Of a DNA stretch of 11,831 nt, positions 1-7,285 are shown piece by piece; position 1 is the first letter of the stretch, and every line of letters starts with the position of its first letter. The notes under the pieces are model-generated. The model was given only the letters and a program-made list of their open reading frames with translations, was not told the DNA's origin and searched no databases. This stretch comes from Alphaproteobacteria bacterium (GTDB lineage: Bacteria; Pseudomonadota; Alphaproteobacteria; UBA7887): the NCBI GenBank assembly GCA_028289725.1, contig JANQOH010000036.1, positions 1 through 11,831 on the forward strand. The letters run 5' to 3'. The translations under genes and the position numbers were made by a program.

Positions 1-750
1 CACGGCCGCGCGCCTTTCGAACGGCTTCGCGGGGCCGATGCGCCACCTTCGCTCGAAGATGCCTACCGCATTCAGGACGAAGTTCACCGCTTGTGGCAGG
101 CGGAAGGCGGCGCAGGTCCGCTTGGCGGTCACAAAATCGCGCTCACCTCGCGCGCGGTCCAAGAGCTTTGCGGCGTCGATCAACCGGCCTACGGCGCGGT
201 GTTCGCGCGGTCCGTTCGCCCCTCGCCCGCGACATTGTCCGCCGCCGATTTCGTCCATCTCGGGCTCGAATTTGAACTCGCCGTTCAACTCGGCAGCGAC
301 GTTTCGTTGGACGGCGCGCCATACACAAGCGAATCCATCGCGCCTTTCGTTTCCGCCTGCATGCCCGCCTTCGAATTGATCGAGGATCGCCGCGCCGATT
401 ACAGCGATCTCGACGCCGAATCCATTCTAACCGACCGCTGCTGGTGCGCTGGCGTCGTGCTTGGTCGGCGGGTCACCGATTGGCGAGCCATCGATCTCGC
501 CAACACCCCCGTTAGGCTTCGATGGAACGGCCGGATCATCGACGAAGGCGTCGCGGGCGACTCCATGGGGCACCCGTTCGAAGGTTTGGCGTGGACCGCC
601 AATCACCTTGCGACACAGGGACGCACTATGAAAAGGGACGAAATCGTCATCACTGGCAGTGCCCTAAAGACCCGCTTTCCAGATCCCGGCGATGTCATTA
701 GCTATGCAATTGACGGCCTCGGCGAAGCGAGCGTCGCGATAAGGGCATAG
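1..750 (+). CDS. 2-keto-4-pentenoate hydratase-family protein (5' end outside window)
   Basis: The reading frame is open from base 1 to a TAG at 748-750, and the residues before the first possible internal start (TTG at 91) already match the family N-terminus (L-E-D-A-Y-x-I-Q-D-E-V-H-R-L). The gene therefore begins upstream of the window and probably lacks only a few residues here. Family members add water to 2-hydroxypenta-2,4-dienoate-type 2-oxo acids, or cleave related acylpyruvates, using a divalent metal in the cytoplasm. Visible signatures are G-G-H-K-I with its lysine at window codon 45, an E-F-E pair at codons 90-92, an F-E-L-I-E-D segment, and a late V-I-T-G-S motif. The fold is that of the fumarylacetoacetate hydrolase C-terminal superfamily. 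The stop lies 9 nt before the ThDP enzyme start, so the two are probably co-transcribed. The exact substrate cannot be told from sequence; hydratase, decarboxylase and acylpyruvate hydrolase relatives look alike. Confidence 0.88.
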   Translation, partial: HGRAPFERLRGADAPPSLEDAYRIQDEVHRLWQAEGGAGPLGGHKIALTSRAVQELCGVDQPAYGAVFARSVRPSPATLSAADFVHLGLEFELAVQLGSDVSLDGAPYTSESIAPFVSACMPAFELIEDRRADYSDLDAESILTDRCWCAGVVLGRRVTDWRAIDLANTPVRLRWNGRIIDEGVAGDSMGHPFEGLAWTANHLATQGRTMKRDEIVITGSALKTRFPDPGDVISYAIDGLGEASVAIRA

Positions 751-759
751 AAGGAAAGC

Positions 760-2466
760 ATGTCGACATCGGATCGATCGGTGAATGCGGGCATCGCCCT
801 CTTGCGCCGATTTAAGCAGCTCGGCATCGACTACGCCTTCGTCAATTCCGGCACCGATTTCCCGCCGATTATTGAAGGCGTGGCCGAAGCCGGCGGCGCG
901 GACCTACCGGAACTGATTGTCGCGCCGCACGAACACGCCGCGATGAGCATGGCGCACGGCTACTATCTCGCCACCGGCAAGCCCCAGGCGGTGATGGTCC
1001 ACACCAATGTCGGCCTCGCCAATGCCGCGATTGGCGCGATCAACGCGGCGTGCGACCACATCCCGCTCATCCTGTGCTCCGGCCGCACACCTGTCACCGA
1101 GTCGGGGCGTTTCGGTGGACGCATGAACCCGATCAATTGGGGCCAGGAGATGCGCGACCAAGCGGCCCTCGTTCGCGAAACGACCAAGTGGGATTTCGAA
1201 TTGCGGTTTCCGGAGCAGGTCACGGATCTCGCGGACCGCGCTTACGCCATCGCCACCTCATTGCCGCGCGGCCCGGTCTATCTCAGCCTGCCGCGCGAAG
1301 TGTTGTGCGAGCCCTGTCCGTCGGACGCCTTGGCCACGCCGCCGACCCTCGCCGCCACAGTCCCAGCACCGCGCCAATCCGACATCGATGCGGCGGCGGA
1401 AATTCTGGCCCGCGCGGAACGGCCGTTGATCATAGGCCAACGCGGCGCCGGCGGCGCGGCAGGTTTCGCGACGCTCGCCGAACTATGCGACCGCTGGGCT
1501 TTCCCGGTCGTCGAGTTTTGGCCGAACCAACTCACCCTCGCGACCGATCATCCCCTGCAAGCCGGCTACGATCCGGGTCCGCGCCTCGTCGAGGCCGATG
1601 CGGTGTTGGTAATCGACGCGCTCACCCCTTGGGCGCCGCACGAACACGCACCGCCGGCCGATTGCCCGGTCATTCAAATCGGCCAAGACCCATTATTTGG
1701 CCGAACACCCGTGCGCGGTTTCCGCGCCGATCTCGCGCTTCCCGGTGACACAGCCGAGACCCTCGGGCGCTTGGCCGCCGCCCTCGAACAGCACTACGCG
1801 GCACGCGCCGATGCCGTTGCCGCGCGCCATGCGGCGCTTACTTCATCAAACGCCAAGGCCCGGCAGGCTCGATATGACAGTGCAATGCCGGCTGCTGACG
1901 GCGCGTTGACCAAAGCGTCCGCCGCCAAAATCATTTCCGAGTGCGCGGAGCGACACGATGCCACTGTGCTTTCCGAACTCGGCTGCCCGCTGTCGTTCAT
2001 GACCCTGACCCGGCCGAACAGCTATTTCCAGGAACCGCATTCCGGTGGTCTCGGCTGGGGTTTCGGCACTGCTCTCGGCTATCAACTCGCCGACCGCGAC
2101 AAACTGATGATCGCGACCATGGGCGACGGCTCGTATATGTTCGCCAATCCCGTCGCGTGTCATCAGATCGCCGAAGCCGCTGGCCTACCGCTCCTCACGG
2201 TGGTTCTCAACAATGCGAGCTGGAACGCCGTACGCATGGCGACCAAAGCCGTCTATCCGGACGGCGCGGCGGCGCGCGCCAATGCCATGCCGCTGACCGC
2301 GCTCTCGCCCTCACCCGCTTTCTCCAAAATCGCCGAGGCCAGCCGCGCCTATGCCGAACGCATCGAGGCCGCCGCCGACCTTCCTGACGCGCTCGAACGG
2401 GCAATCGAGGTCATCCGTCGCGACCGCCGGCAGGCCCTGCTCGACGTCGCCATATCCCCTGATTGA
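760..2466 (+). CDS. Thiamine diphosphate-dependent enzyme, acetolactate synthase/benzoylformate decarboxylase superfamily
   Basis: This 568-residue protein has the full three-domain length of the superfamily. The N-terminal pyrimidine-binding domain carries the cofactor-activating glutamate (E58 in A-P-H-E-H-A-A) followed by a typical M-A-x-G-Y segment. A central domain spans about residues 195-345. The C-terminal domain has the ThDP/Mg motif G-D-G (455-457) ending in N-N (484-485). Relatives decarboxylate 2-oxo acids or join the product to a second carbonyl compound. The ATG at 760 has AAGGA at 751-755 a few bases upstream and lies 9 nt after the hydratase stop, indicating an operon. No small regulatory subunit gene (IlvN/IlvH type) is adjacent, and the neighbours are catabolic, so valine/isoleucine biosynthesis is unlikely. 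Decarboxylase, carboligase or oxalyl-CoA decarboxylase-like activity all remain possible; the substrate is unknown. Confidence 0.88.
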   Translation: MSTSDRSVNAGIALLRRFKQLGIDYAFVNSGTDFPPIIEGVAEAGGADLPELIVAPHEHAAMSMAHGYYLATGKPQAVMVHTNVGLANAAIGAINAACDHIPLILCSGRTPVTESGRFGGRMNPINWGQEMRDQAALVRETTKWDFELRFPEQVTDLADRAYAIATSLPRGPVYLSLPREVLCEPCPSDALATPPTLAATVPAPRQSDIDAAAEILARAERPLIIGQRGAGGAAGFATLAELCDRWAFPVVEFWPNQLTLATDHPLQAGYDPGPRLVEADAVLVIDALTPWAPHEHAPPADCPVIQIGQDPLFGRTPVRGFRADLALPGDTAETLGRLAAALEQHYAARADAVAARHAALTSSNAKARQARYDSAMPAADGALTKASAAKIISECAERHDATVLSELGCPLSFMTLTRPNSYFQEPHSGGLGWGFGTALGYQLADRDKLMIATMGDGSYMFANPVACHQIAEAAGLPLLTVVLNNASWNAVRMATKAVYPDGAAARANAMPLTALSPSPAFSKIAEASRAYAERIEAAADLPDALERAIEVIRRDRRQALLDVAISPD

Positions 2467-2538
2467 CACTGCCACTCGCCGCTCATTTCTGACCTATGCT
2501 AAAGTCCGAGCAATGTGTCACTTCTGTGGAAGCGAGCC

Positions 2539-3429
2539 ATGACGCCCGAAGAAGTCCTGTCGCACCCCGCCCGTGTGCTGAGCCAAGCCCAGCGCGAAGC
2601 CTATTTCGCTGACGGTTACATCATGGTCGAGAAGCTGATCTCGGACCAATGGCTCGACAGATTGCGTGGCGTGACAGCAGAGTTCGTCGAGAAGAGCCGC
2701 GCGGAAACCCAATCCGGCGATGTATTCGATCTGGCGCCTGGCCACAGCGCCGACAAACCGATGGTCCGCCGGCTTAAGGAGCCGGATGACCGTCACGAGG
2801 CCTATTGGGATTTCGCCACCGACATCATAGCGGATGTGGTCGCGGACCTTGTCGGACCGAACGTCATCTTTCATCATTCGAAGCTCAATTTTAAATGGCA
2901 CGATGGCGGCGACGCAGTGCGCTGGCATCAGGACATTCAGTTTTACCCGCACACAAACTATAGTCCGCTAACCGTCGGCACCTACCTGCAAGACGCCGGT
3001 GGCGGCGACGGTCCGGTAGCGATCATCCCCGGCAGCCAAGACGGTCCGCTCTACGACCAGTATGACGCCGACGGCAATTGGACCGGCAGTCTATCCGACA
3101 CGGCCGCCGCAAAGATTGACGAGTCGAAAGCGGTGTGGCTGACAGGTCCCGCTGGCTCGATCACCGTGCACAATTGCCGCACCGTCCACGGCTCGCCGCC
3201 GAGCGACGTCACCGACGGGCGCCCACTCCTGCTAAACGCGTACGCCTCGGCGGACGCCTTCGCCTACACGCACAATCCGTCCTACAGCAGCCACTACCGC
3301 CAGGTGGTGCGCGGCGAACCGGCGCGCTGGGCGCATCACGACCCGCGCCCCTGCCTGATACCGCCCGACTGGTCAGGCGGCTACACCTCCATCTTCGCCG
3401 CCCAAGCCGGCGAGGAAGCGGCGGAGTAA
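2539..3429 (+). CDS. Phytanoyl-CoA dioxygenase (PhyH)-family Fe(II)/2-oxoglutarate oxygenase
   Basis: The 296-residue product matches the PhyH family, whose members hydroxylate small molecules using Fe(II), O2 and 2-oxoglutarate. The iron-binding triad is visible: H130-Q-D132 in W-H-Q-D-I-Q-F-Y-P-H, and the distal H217 in T-V-H-G-S. R228 (in D-G-R-P-L-L-L-N-A-Y) is in place to bind the 2-oxoglutarate carboxylate. The opening Q-R-E-A-Y-F-A-D-G-Y-I-M-V-E is the usual family start. I choose ATG 2539 because GGAAG (2528-2532) sits 6 nt upstream; an in-frame GTG at 2515 would add eight poorly fitting residues. The gene follows the ThDP enzyme by 72 nt on the same strand and may share its transcript, although the gap could hold its own promoter. 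Characterised relatives act on phytanoyl-CoA, ectoine and various secondary metabolites, so the substrate here is open. Confidence 0.88.
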   Translation: MTPEEVLSHPARVLSQAQREAYFADGYIMVEKLISDQWLDRLRGVTAEFVEKSRAETQSGDVFDLAPGHSADKPMVRRLKEPDDRHEAYWDFATDIIADVVADLVGPNVIFHHSKLNFKWHDGGDAVRWHQDIQFYPHTNYSPLTVGTYLQDAGGGDGPVAIIPGSQDGPLYDQYDADGNWTGSLSDTAAAKIDESKAVWLTGPAGSITVHNCRTVHGSPPSDVTDGRPLLLNAYASADAFAYTHNPSYSSHYRQVVRGEPARWAHHDPRPCLIPPDWSGGYTSIFAAQAGEEAAE

Positions 3430-3566
3430 TCCGAACACCGGATTGGCAATGTGAACGGTCTATTGTCCCGCTCGGTTCGGTCGACCGTGCCGAGGCGTCG
3501 CAAAACACTATCCCGAAGGACCACCGGCGATATCCACGTCGCCCCTGACGCCTCCTTCGCGCTCAA
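3430..3566. other. Intergenic region between convergent genes with a weak hairpin
   Basis: This gap separates the PhyH gene (+) from the I78-like gene (-). It contains an imperfect hairpin at 3471-3494: CTCGG (3471-3475) pairs with CCGAG (3490-3494), and an inner palindrome CGGTCGACCG spans 3478-3487. It is in the right place for a bidirectional terminator, but no T-run follows on either strand, so intrinsic termination is uncertain. A second short arm pair, GGCGA (3526-3530) and TCGCC (3539-3543), lies nearer the minus-strand gene. Confidence 0.35.
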
Positions 3567-4361
3567 CTAGCCCCATGAAATCGCCGTTATGATGCCGTCT
3601 TCATCCAGGAAGATGTTCAAACGGTTGGGATTATACATAGAGTCCGCAAGTGATGCTTCGGGTGTGAAAATTCGGTACGGCTGACTCAGATGCGCTTCAT
3701 AAACCGCGTCCTCACTGCCGGTATTCGACTCACCCAAACGGACCAATTTCTTGCCGACCCATTCGCTCGGATCAGCTTCTTGGTCGGCCGGGCTATCCGA
3801 TACGGTGCCGACCGCTTTCGGCGTGCCCGACTCTCCTTCGCTGATTGTTATCGTGAGCGAGTTGGTCGCCGCGCGGATACGAACGCCTTTCAGATCTTTG
3901 GGAAAGGCGTCGAACAATTCATGCGCGGCAATCTTCGTCATCACTTGCGGCGCCATACCGGTCGGCGGTGTCGCAACGAATACGAAGTCGTAAATGCCGT
4001 CGCTCGGCGGAACCACATAGTGCGTCGGCAGGAGGGCCGCGTCCGACCATCCGCCTGTCGTAACGGAGCCTAACGCAATCAGATTGAGCATCGGTGGGTT
4101 GCTTTTGAGAATATCAACCTTGCCATACTCAACGCTGTGGACGATTTCCGGTCCGTTCGATTCATCGGCGATGCTTGAACTGTCGTCACCTTCTGGCGAT
4201 CGCGCGTCTGAGTCCATGTTCCAAGAGGGAACGGTGTCATCACCTTCTGCGGCCGACCATGGCCACGGGAATGCATCGTCTTTGCCCGCGGCAGGACCGG
4301 CCAAGCCGACTGCCATGCCAACGCATACGATGTAGAACATGGACACACGGCGATTGATCAT
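3567..4361 (-). CDS. Exported protein with a C-terminal proteinase inhibitor I78-like domain
   Basis: The predicted 264-residue protein starts with a signal peptide: basic M-I-N-R-R, a hydrophobic stretch over residues 8-22, and a likely cleavage after A-A-G (about residue 26). An acidic, Ser-rich, probably disordered linker follows to about residue 65. A middle domain (about 70-170) contains G-W-S-D-A and I-Y-D-F-V-F-V-A-T-P-P-T-G. The last 64 residues (201-264) match the I78 pattern: P-Y-R-I-F-T-P, N-P-N-R-L-N-I and D-E-D-G-I-I-T-A-I. I78 proteins are small serine-protease inhibitors. The cysteine normally near the C-terminus is a tryptophan here (TGG codon at 3573-3575), and the N-terminal partner cysteine is also absent. 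ATG 4361 is chosen for the signal peptide and the purine-rich GGGAG and AGGAAG just upstream; an ATG at 4400 is also in frame but has no ribosome-binding site. Inhibitory function is unproven. Confidence 0.72.
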   Translation of the reverse strand: MINRRVSMFYIVCVGMAVGLAGPAAGKDDAFPWPWSAAEGDDTVPSWNMDSDARSPEGDDSSSIADESNGPEIVHSVEYGKVDILKSNPPMLNLIALGSVTTGGWSDAALLPTHYVVPPSDGIYDFVFVATPPTGMAPQVMTKIAAHELFDAFPKDLKGVRIRAATNSLTITISEGESGTPKAVGTVSDSPADQEADPSEWVGKKLVRLGESNTGSEDAVYEAHLSQPYRIFTPEASLADSMYNPNRLNIFLDEDGIITAISWG

Positions 4362-4646
4362 CTTCCTGCTCTCCCAAATACAGGCACGCAACATCGTCAT
4401 GCGGCTGGAGTGGTTGTTCGGCGCCCGGCTTGAGCCGTGAGCGTTCGGCGAAAAAGATTACGAGATTATGGGATGAAATATACACGCACAAAGAGTGATC
4501 TCCCAGCAGTGGTACGCGCCCGGTGCGATGGTCACGGCTCGGGCATATTCTCAGCTCCCTTCGCGAAGCGGCCTCCTGCCATGCGGCCGGGGGCATTGCG
4601 AAGCGCGGCCTGATCCAGGCACACTCCGGCACCTTCGCGGCAAGCA
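4362..4646. promoter_or_regulatory. Divergent intergenic region, probable promoters for both neighbours
   Basis: The I78-like gene (-) and the flavoprotein gene (+) are transcribed away from each other, so both promoters should lie here. The only AT-rich island is about 4450-4492. On the minus strand it contains CATAAT (close to the -10 consensus) but no convincing -35. On the plus strand it contains ATATACA. Near the flavoprotein there is a 10-bp palindrome CTTCGCGAAG (4559-4568) and a GCGAAGCG repeat at 4563-4570 and 4598-4605. Promoter positions are inferred from gene orientation rather than from strong consensus matches. Confidence 0.35.
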
Positions 4647-6581
4647 ATGAGGCCCATCGTGACGATTGAAACCGAATGGCGGGACTATGACGTAATCGTG
4701 GTCGGCTCCGGCGGCGCAGGCAGCGCGGCGGCGCACGCGGCCTCGGAGGCGGGGGCCAAAGTTCTCGTCGTCTCGAAAGACCCGATCGGCTGTTCCGATA
4801 CCAAGATCGCCGAAGGCATCGTCACGGTGCGGGCAAGCGCGGGCGAAGACGATACCGAAGAAGTGCTCGCCGAAAACCTGCGCATCGCCGGTTCGGACTT
4901 GCCGACCGAGGACATCACCGCGGCCTTCGCGCAGGACACCCAAGACGCCTACGAATGGTACCGCCGCCAAGGTGTCCGGCCTGACATGGATCACAAGGAG
5001 GACAAACCGGCGGTTCTCCCCATCGCGCTCGGGGGTCACACCAAACGGCGCTCGATCGGTCATCAAAACGGCGGCCTTGCGCTCGGCCACGCCCTGTGGA
5101 ACGCCGTGGTGCAAGGCATCGACTATCTGGAAGATGCGTGGTTCCTCGATGTGGTCACAGAAGAAAACGATGACGGTCCCGACGAAGTTCTCGGCGGTCT
5201 GATCTACGACGCGGCCCGCGGTGTCTTCGTTGCCGTACGCGCGCCATCCGTCGTGATCGCATCGGGCGGTCTCAGCACGATGTACTTCCCGAAGACCGAC
5301 ACCATGCGCGGCAACACCGGCGACTCCTATGCGCTGGCTTTGCGCGCGGGCGCGGACTTGGTCGACATGGAGCAGATCCAGTTTTTGCCGTTTTGCATGA
5401 CCTATCCGCCGGCCTACGAAGGCTTGCTCGCCGGCGAACCGGTCACGGCCGGCTATCTCGGTGTGCTGCGCGACAAGGACGGCAAGGTGATTTTGGACAG
5501 CGTCATGCTGCGCACCCGGGCCGAATGTTCGGCGGCGATCGTGCGCGCGGTCGAGGCCGGCCGGGGCACGGAACGCGACGGCTGCTACCTCGATCTCACC
5601 GGCAATGTCGACCTGCCCAAGTCCGGCCCCTACTTCGAAAAATTCCTGCACACTGCGGTGAGCGGAGTCATGGCCACCGTGCGTCAAGCGTGGGGCAAGA
5701 ACGCTGCCCAATGCAAAGAGATGTGGGAAGTCCGTCCCGGTGCCCACTATGCCATGGGCGGCATGCGCGTGAACTCCGACTGTGTGGCGATCGGCGACGA
5801 TGGCGCCGACGTACCGGTGCGCGGCCTCTACGCCGCGGGCCAAGCGATGGGCGGTGTATTCGGCTCCAATCGTTTGGGCTCAACGTCTCTGTCGGAGGGC
5901 GCAATTTTTGGCGCCCGCGCCGGACGCGGTGCCGCTGCGCGCGCGAAAACCGCGCGCACCAAACCGCAAGAGGACCGGTTCGAGAAACGCCTCGCCAGGT
6001 ATGCCGACGCGTTGAGCCATGACGGCGGTGACGCGCCCGCTCTTCTGGTCAAGGAGCTTCAGGCCGCTTGCTGGAATTTTATCGGCCCGGCGCGCACCGA
6101 AGACGGGCTCGACACGTTCGACGCCGCGGTCGCTCAACTTCGTGACCGGGCATCGAAAGCCGCGATCCCGGCCGACGCCCTTTGGAACCAATCGTTCATC
6201 GAATATCTGGAACTGATGAACATGCTCGATACCGCGCAGGCCGTGTCGCTCGCCGCGCGCGATCGCGACCACAGCCTCGGCGCGCACGTCCGGCTCGACG
6301 GCGGACAAACCTCGACGCTTTTCGGGCAACCGCATTCGGTGGTCGTACGCCGCGACAGCGCAGGCGGCTATGCCGTGAGCCACGCGGCGCGGCCGAAGAC
6401 ACCGTTGAAGCGTTTGCTGCCTCACATGATCGCCGACGCAAAACGCAAACTGTCGCTCAAGACACTCCGCATGATGCCCGCCGGAATGCGCGACAACATT
6501 ATTGAAGATCGCTATCGCTCGGTCATGGGCGAGGTCAGCCGCGAGGATGTCGACGCCAAGACCGAGGCCGCCGCCGCATGA
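4647..6581 (+). CDS. FAD-dependent oxidoreductase, succinate dehydrogenase/fumarate reductase flavoprotein family
   Basis: This 644-residue flavoprotein begins with an FAD-binding Rossmann motif (Y-D-V-I-V-V-G-S-G-G-A-G, about residues 14-25). It carries the SdhA/FrdA signatures G-G-H-T-K-R-R-S near residue 131, H-Y-A-M-G-G with H367, and G-S-N-R-L-G-S-T-S-L with R409. The last two correspond to the active-site His and proton-transferring Arg region of fumarate reductases. The reaction is therefore likely dehydrogenation or reduction across a carbon-carbon bond of a carboxylate. The following Fe-S gene overlaps its stop by four bases (ATGA at 6578), a classic subunit pair. No sdhC/sdhD-like anchor is nearby, so it is probably not the respiratory succinate dehydrogenase. 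ATG 4647 lacks a clear ribosome-binding site; GTG 4659, with TGAGG 6 nt upstream (4648-4652), is a good alternative that leaves the FAD motif intact. The substrate is unknown. Confidence 0.87.
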   Translation: MRPIVTIETEWRDYDVIVVGSGGAGSAAAHAASEAGAKVLVVSKDPIGCSDTKIAEGIVTVRASAGEDDTEEVLAENLRIAGSDLPTEDITAAFAQDTQDAYEWYRRQGVRPDMDHKEDKPAVLPIALGGHTKRRSIGHQNGGLALGHALWNAVVQGIDYLEDAWFLDVVTEENDDGPDEVLGGLIYDAARGVFVAVRAPSVVIASGGLSTMYFPKTDTMRGNTGDSYALALRAGADLVDMEQIQFLPFCMTYPPAYEGLLAGEPVTAGYLGVLRDKDGKVILDSVMLRTRAECSAAIVRAVEAGRGTERDGCYLDLTGNVDLPKSGPYFEKFLHTAVSGVMATVRQAWGKNAAQCKEMWEVRPGAHYAMGGMRVNSDCVAIGDDGADVPVRGLYAAGQAMGGVFGSNRLGSTSLSEGAIFGARAGRGAAARAKTARTKPQEDRFEKRLARYADALSHDGGDAPALLVKELQAACWNFIGPARTEDGLDTFDAAVAQLRDRASKAAIPADALWNQSFIEYLELMNMLDTAQAVSLAARDRDHSLGAHVRLDGGQTSTLFGQPHSVVVRRDSAGGYAVSHAARPKTPLKRLLPHMIADAKRKLSLKTLRMMPAGMRDNIIEDRYRSVMGEVSREDVDAKTEAAAA

Positions 6582-7276
6582 AGGTCGAACTGATCACCGT
6601 GCGCAACGGCGAGGAGCGCGTGGTGGAATATGAATACAAGCCGCGCGAGGAAGGCGAACGTCCGATGGCGCTCGACGTTCTCTTGCAAGCCCAGGCGACC
6701 GAGCTTCCGGATCTCGCGTTTCGCTACGGGTGCCGCAACCGCACGTGTGGAATTTGCACCATCGACGTGAACGGCCGGCCGCGCGTCGGTTGTCGCGCGC
6801 GCGTTCGCGATGGCGATCGGGTCAGCGCGCCCGCCACATTGCCGGTGGTGCGCGACATGGTGTCACGGCGCGATGGCGTCGCCCGTCAATTGCGCGGACG
6901 ATTGCCGAACGGCTTGCGCGGCAACGACCTCGAAGTCGCGGCACCGGACGATTATCACGCGCTCACCGCCTGCATCGAATGCTATGCCTGTCTCGACAAG
7001 TGTCCGATGCACGCGCGCAATTTTGAAGACGGCGAGGAGCGGCGTGACGCGTCAGGCGCGTATCGCCACGGCAATCCGTTTTCGCTACTCAAGCTACAGC
7101 GCATTCGTCTCGACCCTGTCGCCGATCCAGCGGAAAAAGCCGCGGCACTGGAAACCGCGCTTGCACTCGGCCTCGACGCGTGTCGCGACTGCCCGGGGTG
7201 TAAATGCGGTGTCGGCATCGATCTCAAGCGCAAGGTCGTCAAGCCCCTCGTCGTCGCGGCGTTCGGTGACAGCTGA
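6578..7276 (+). CDS. SdhB/FrdB-like iron-sulfur electron-transfer subunit
   Basis: The 232-residue product has the two-domain layout of succinate dehydrogenase/fumarate reductase iron-sulfur subunits. The N-terminal ferredoxin fold holds a [2Fe-2S] set C52-x4-C57-x2-C60-x11-C72. The C-terminal domain starts with C132-x2-C135-x2-C138-x3-C142-P, the usual first ferredoxin motif. The second cysteine group is unusual: C202-x2-C205-x2-C208-x-C210 followed by G-V-G-I-D, instead of the common C-x5-C-x3-C-P. It presumably takes electrons from the flavoprotein encoded directly upstream; the start codon overlaps that gene's stop, so translation is coupled. No membrane-anchor partner follows, and the stop is only 9 nt from the convergent acetyltransferase gene. 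The electron acceptor (quinone, ferredoxin or other) cannot be inferred. Confidence 0.86.
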   Translation: MKVELITVRNGEERVVEYEYKPREEGERPMALDVLLQAQATELPDLAFRYGCRNRTCGICTIDVNGRPRVGCRARVRDGDRVSAPATLPVVRDMVSRRDGVARQLRGRLPNGLRGNDLEVAAPDDYHALTACIECYACLDKCPMHARNFEDGEERRDASGAYRHGNPFSLLKLQRIRLDPVADPAEKAAALETALALGLDACRDCPGCKCGVGIDLKRKVVKPLVVAAFGDS

Positions 7277-7285
7277 CTCGCACGA

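Noticed and set aside
1050..1748. A 232-codon plus-strand frame inside the ThDP enzyme gene, and similar ones at 5393-6022 and 10714-11256.
   Set aside because: These are out-of-frame shadows with Arg/Pro/His-rich translations, fully overlapping genes with recognisable families.
760..2466. Calling the ThDP enzyme acetolactate synthase (ilvB).
   Set aside because: There is no adjacent small regulatory subunit gene, and the neighbours are a hydratase and an oxygenase; the superfamily motifs alone do not identify the substrate.
4551..5843. A 430-codon open frame on the minus strand opposite the flavoprotein gene.
   Set aside because: Its product is rich in His, Arg, Val and Ala with no domain I recognise, and the plus strand encodes a clear flavoprotein with all family motifs. 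Long antisense frames are common opposite GC-rich genes.
4647..7276. Calling the flavoprotein and Fe-S genes sdhA and sdhB.
   Set aside because: Anchor subunits are missing and the last cysteine cluster of the Fe-S protein does not fit the respiratory enzyme, so a named symbol would overstate the evidence.
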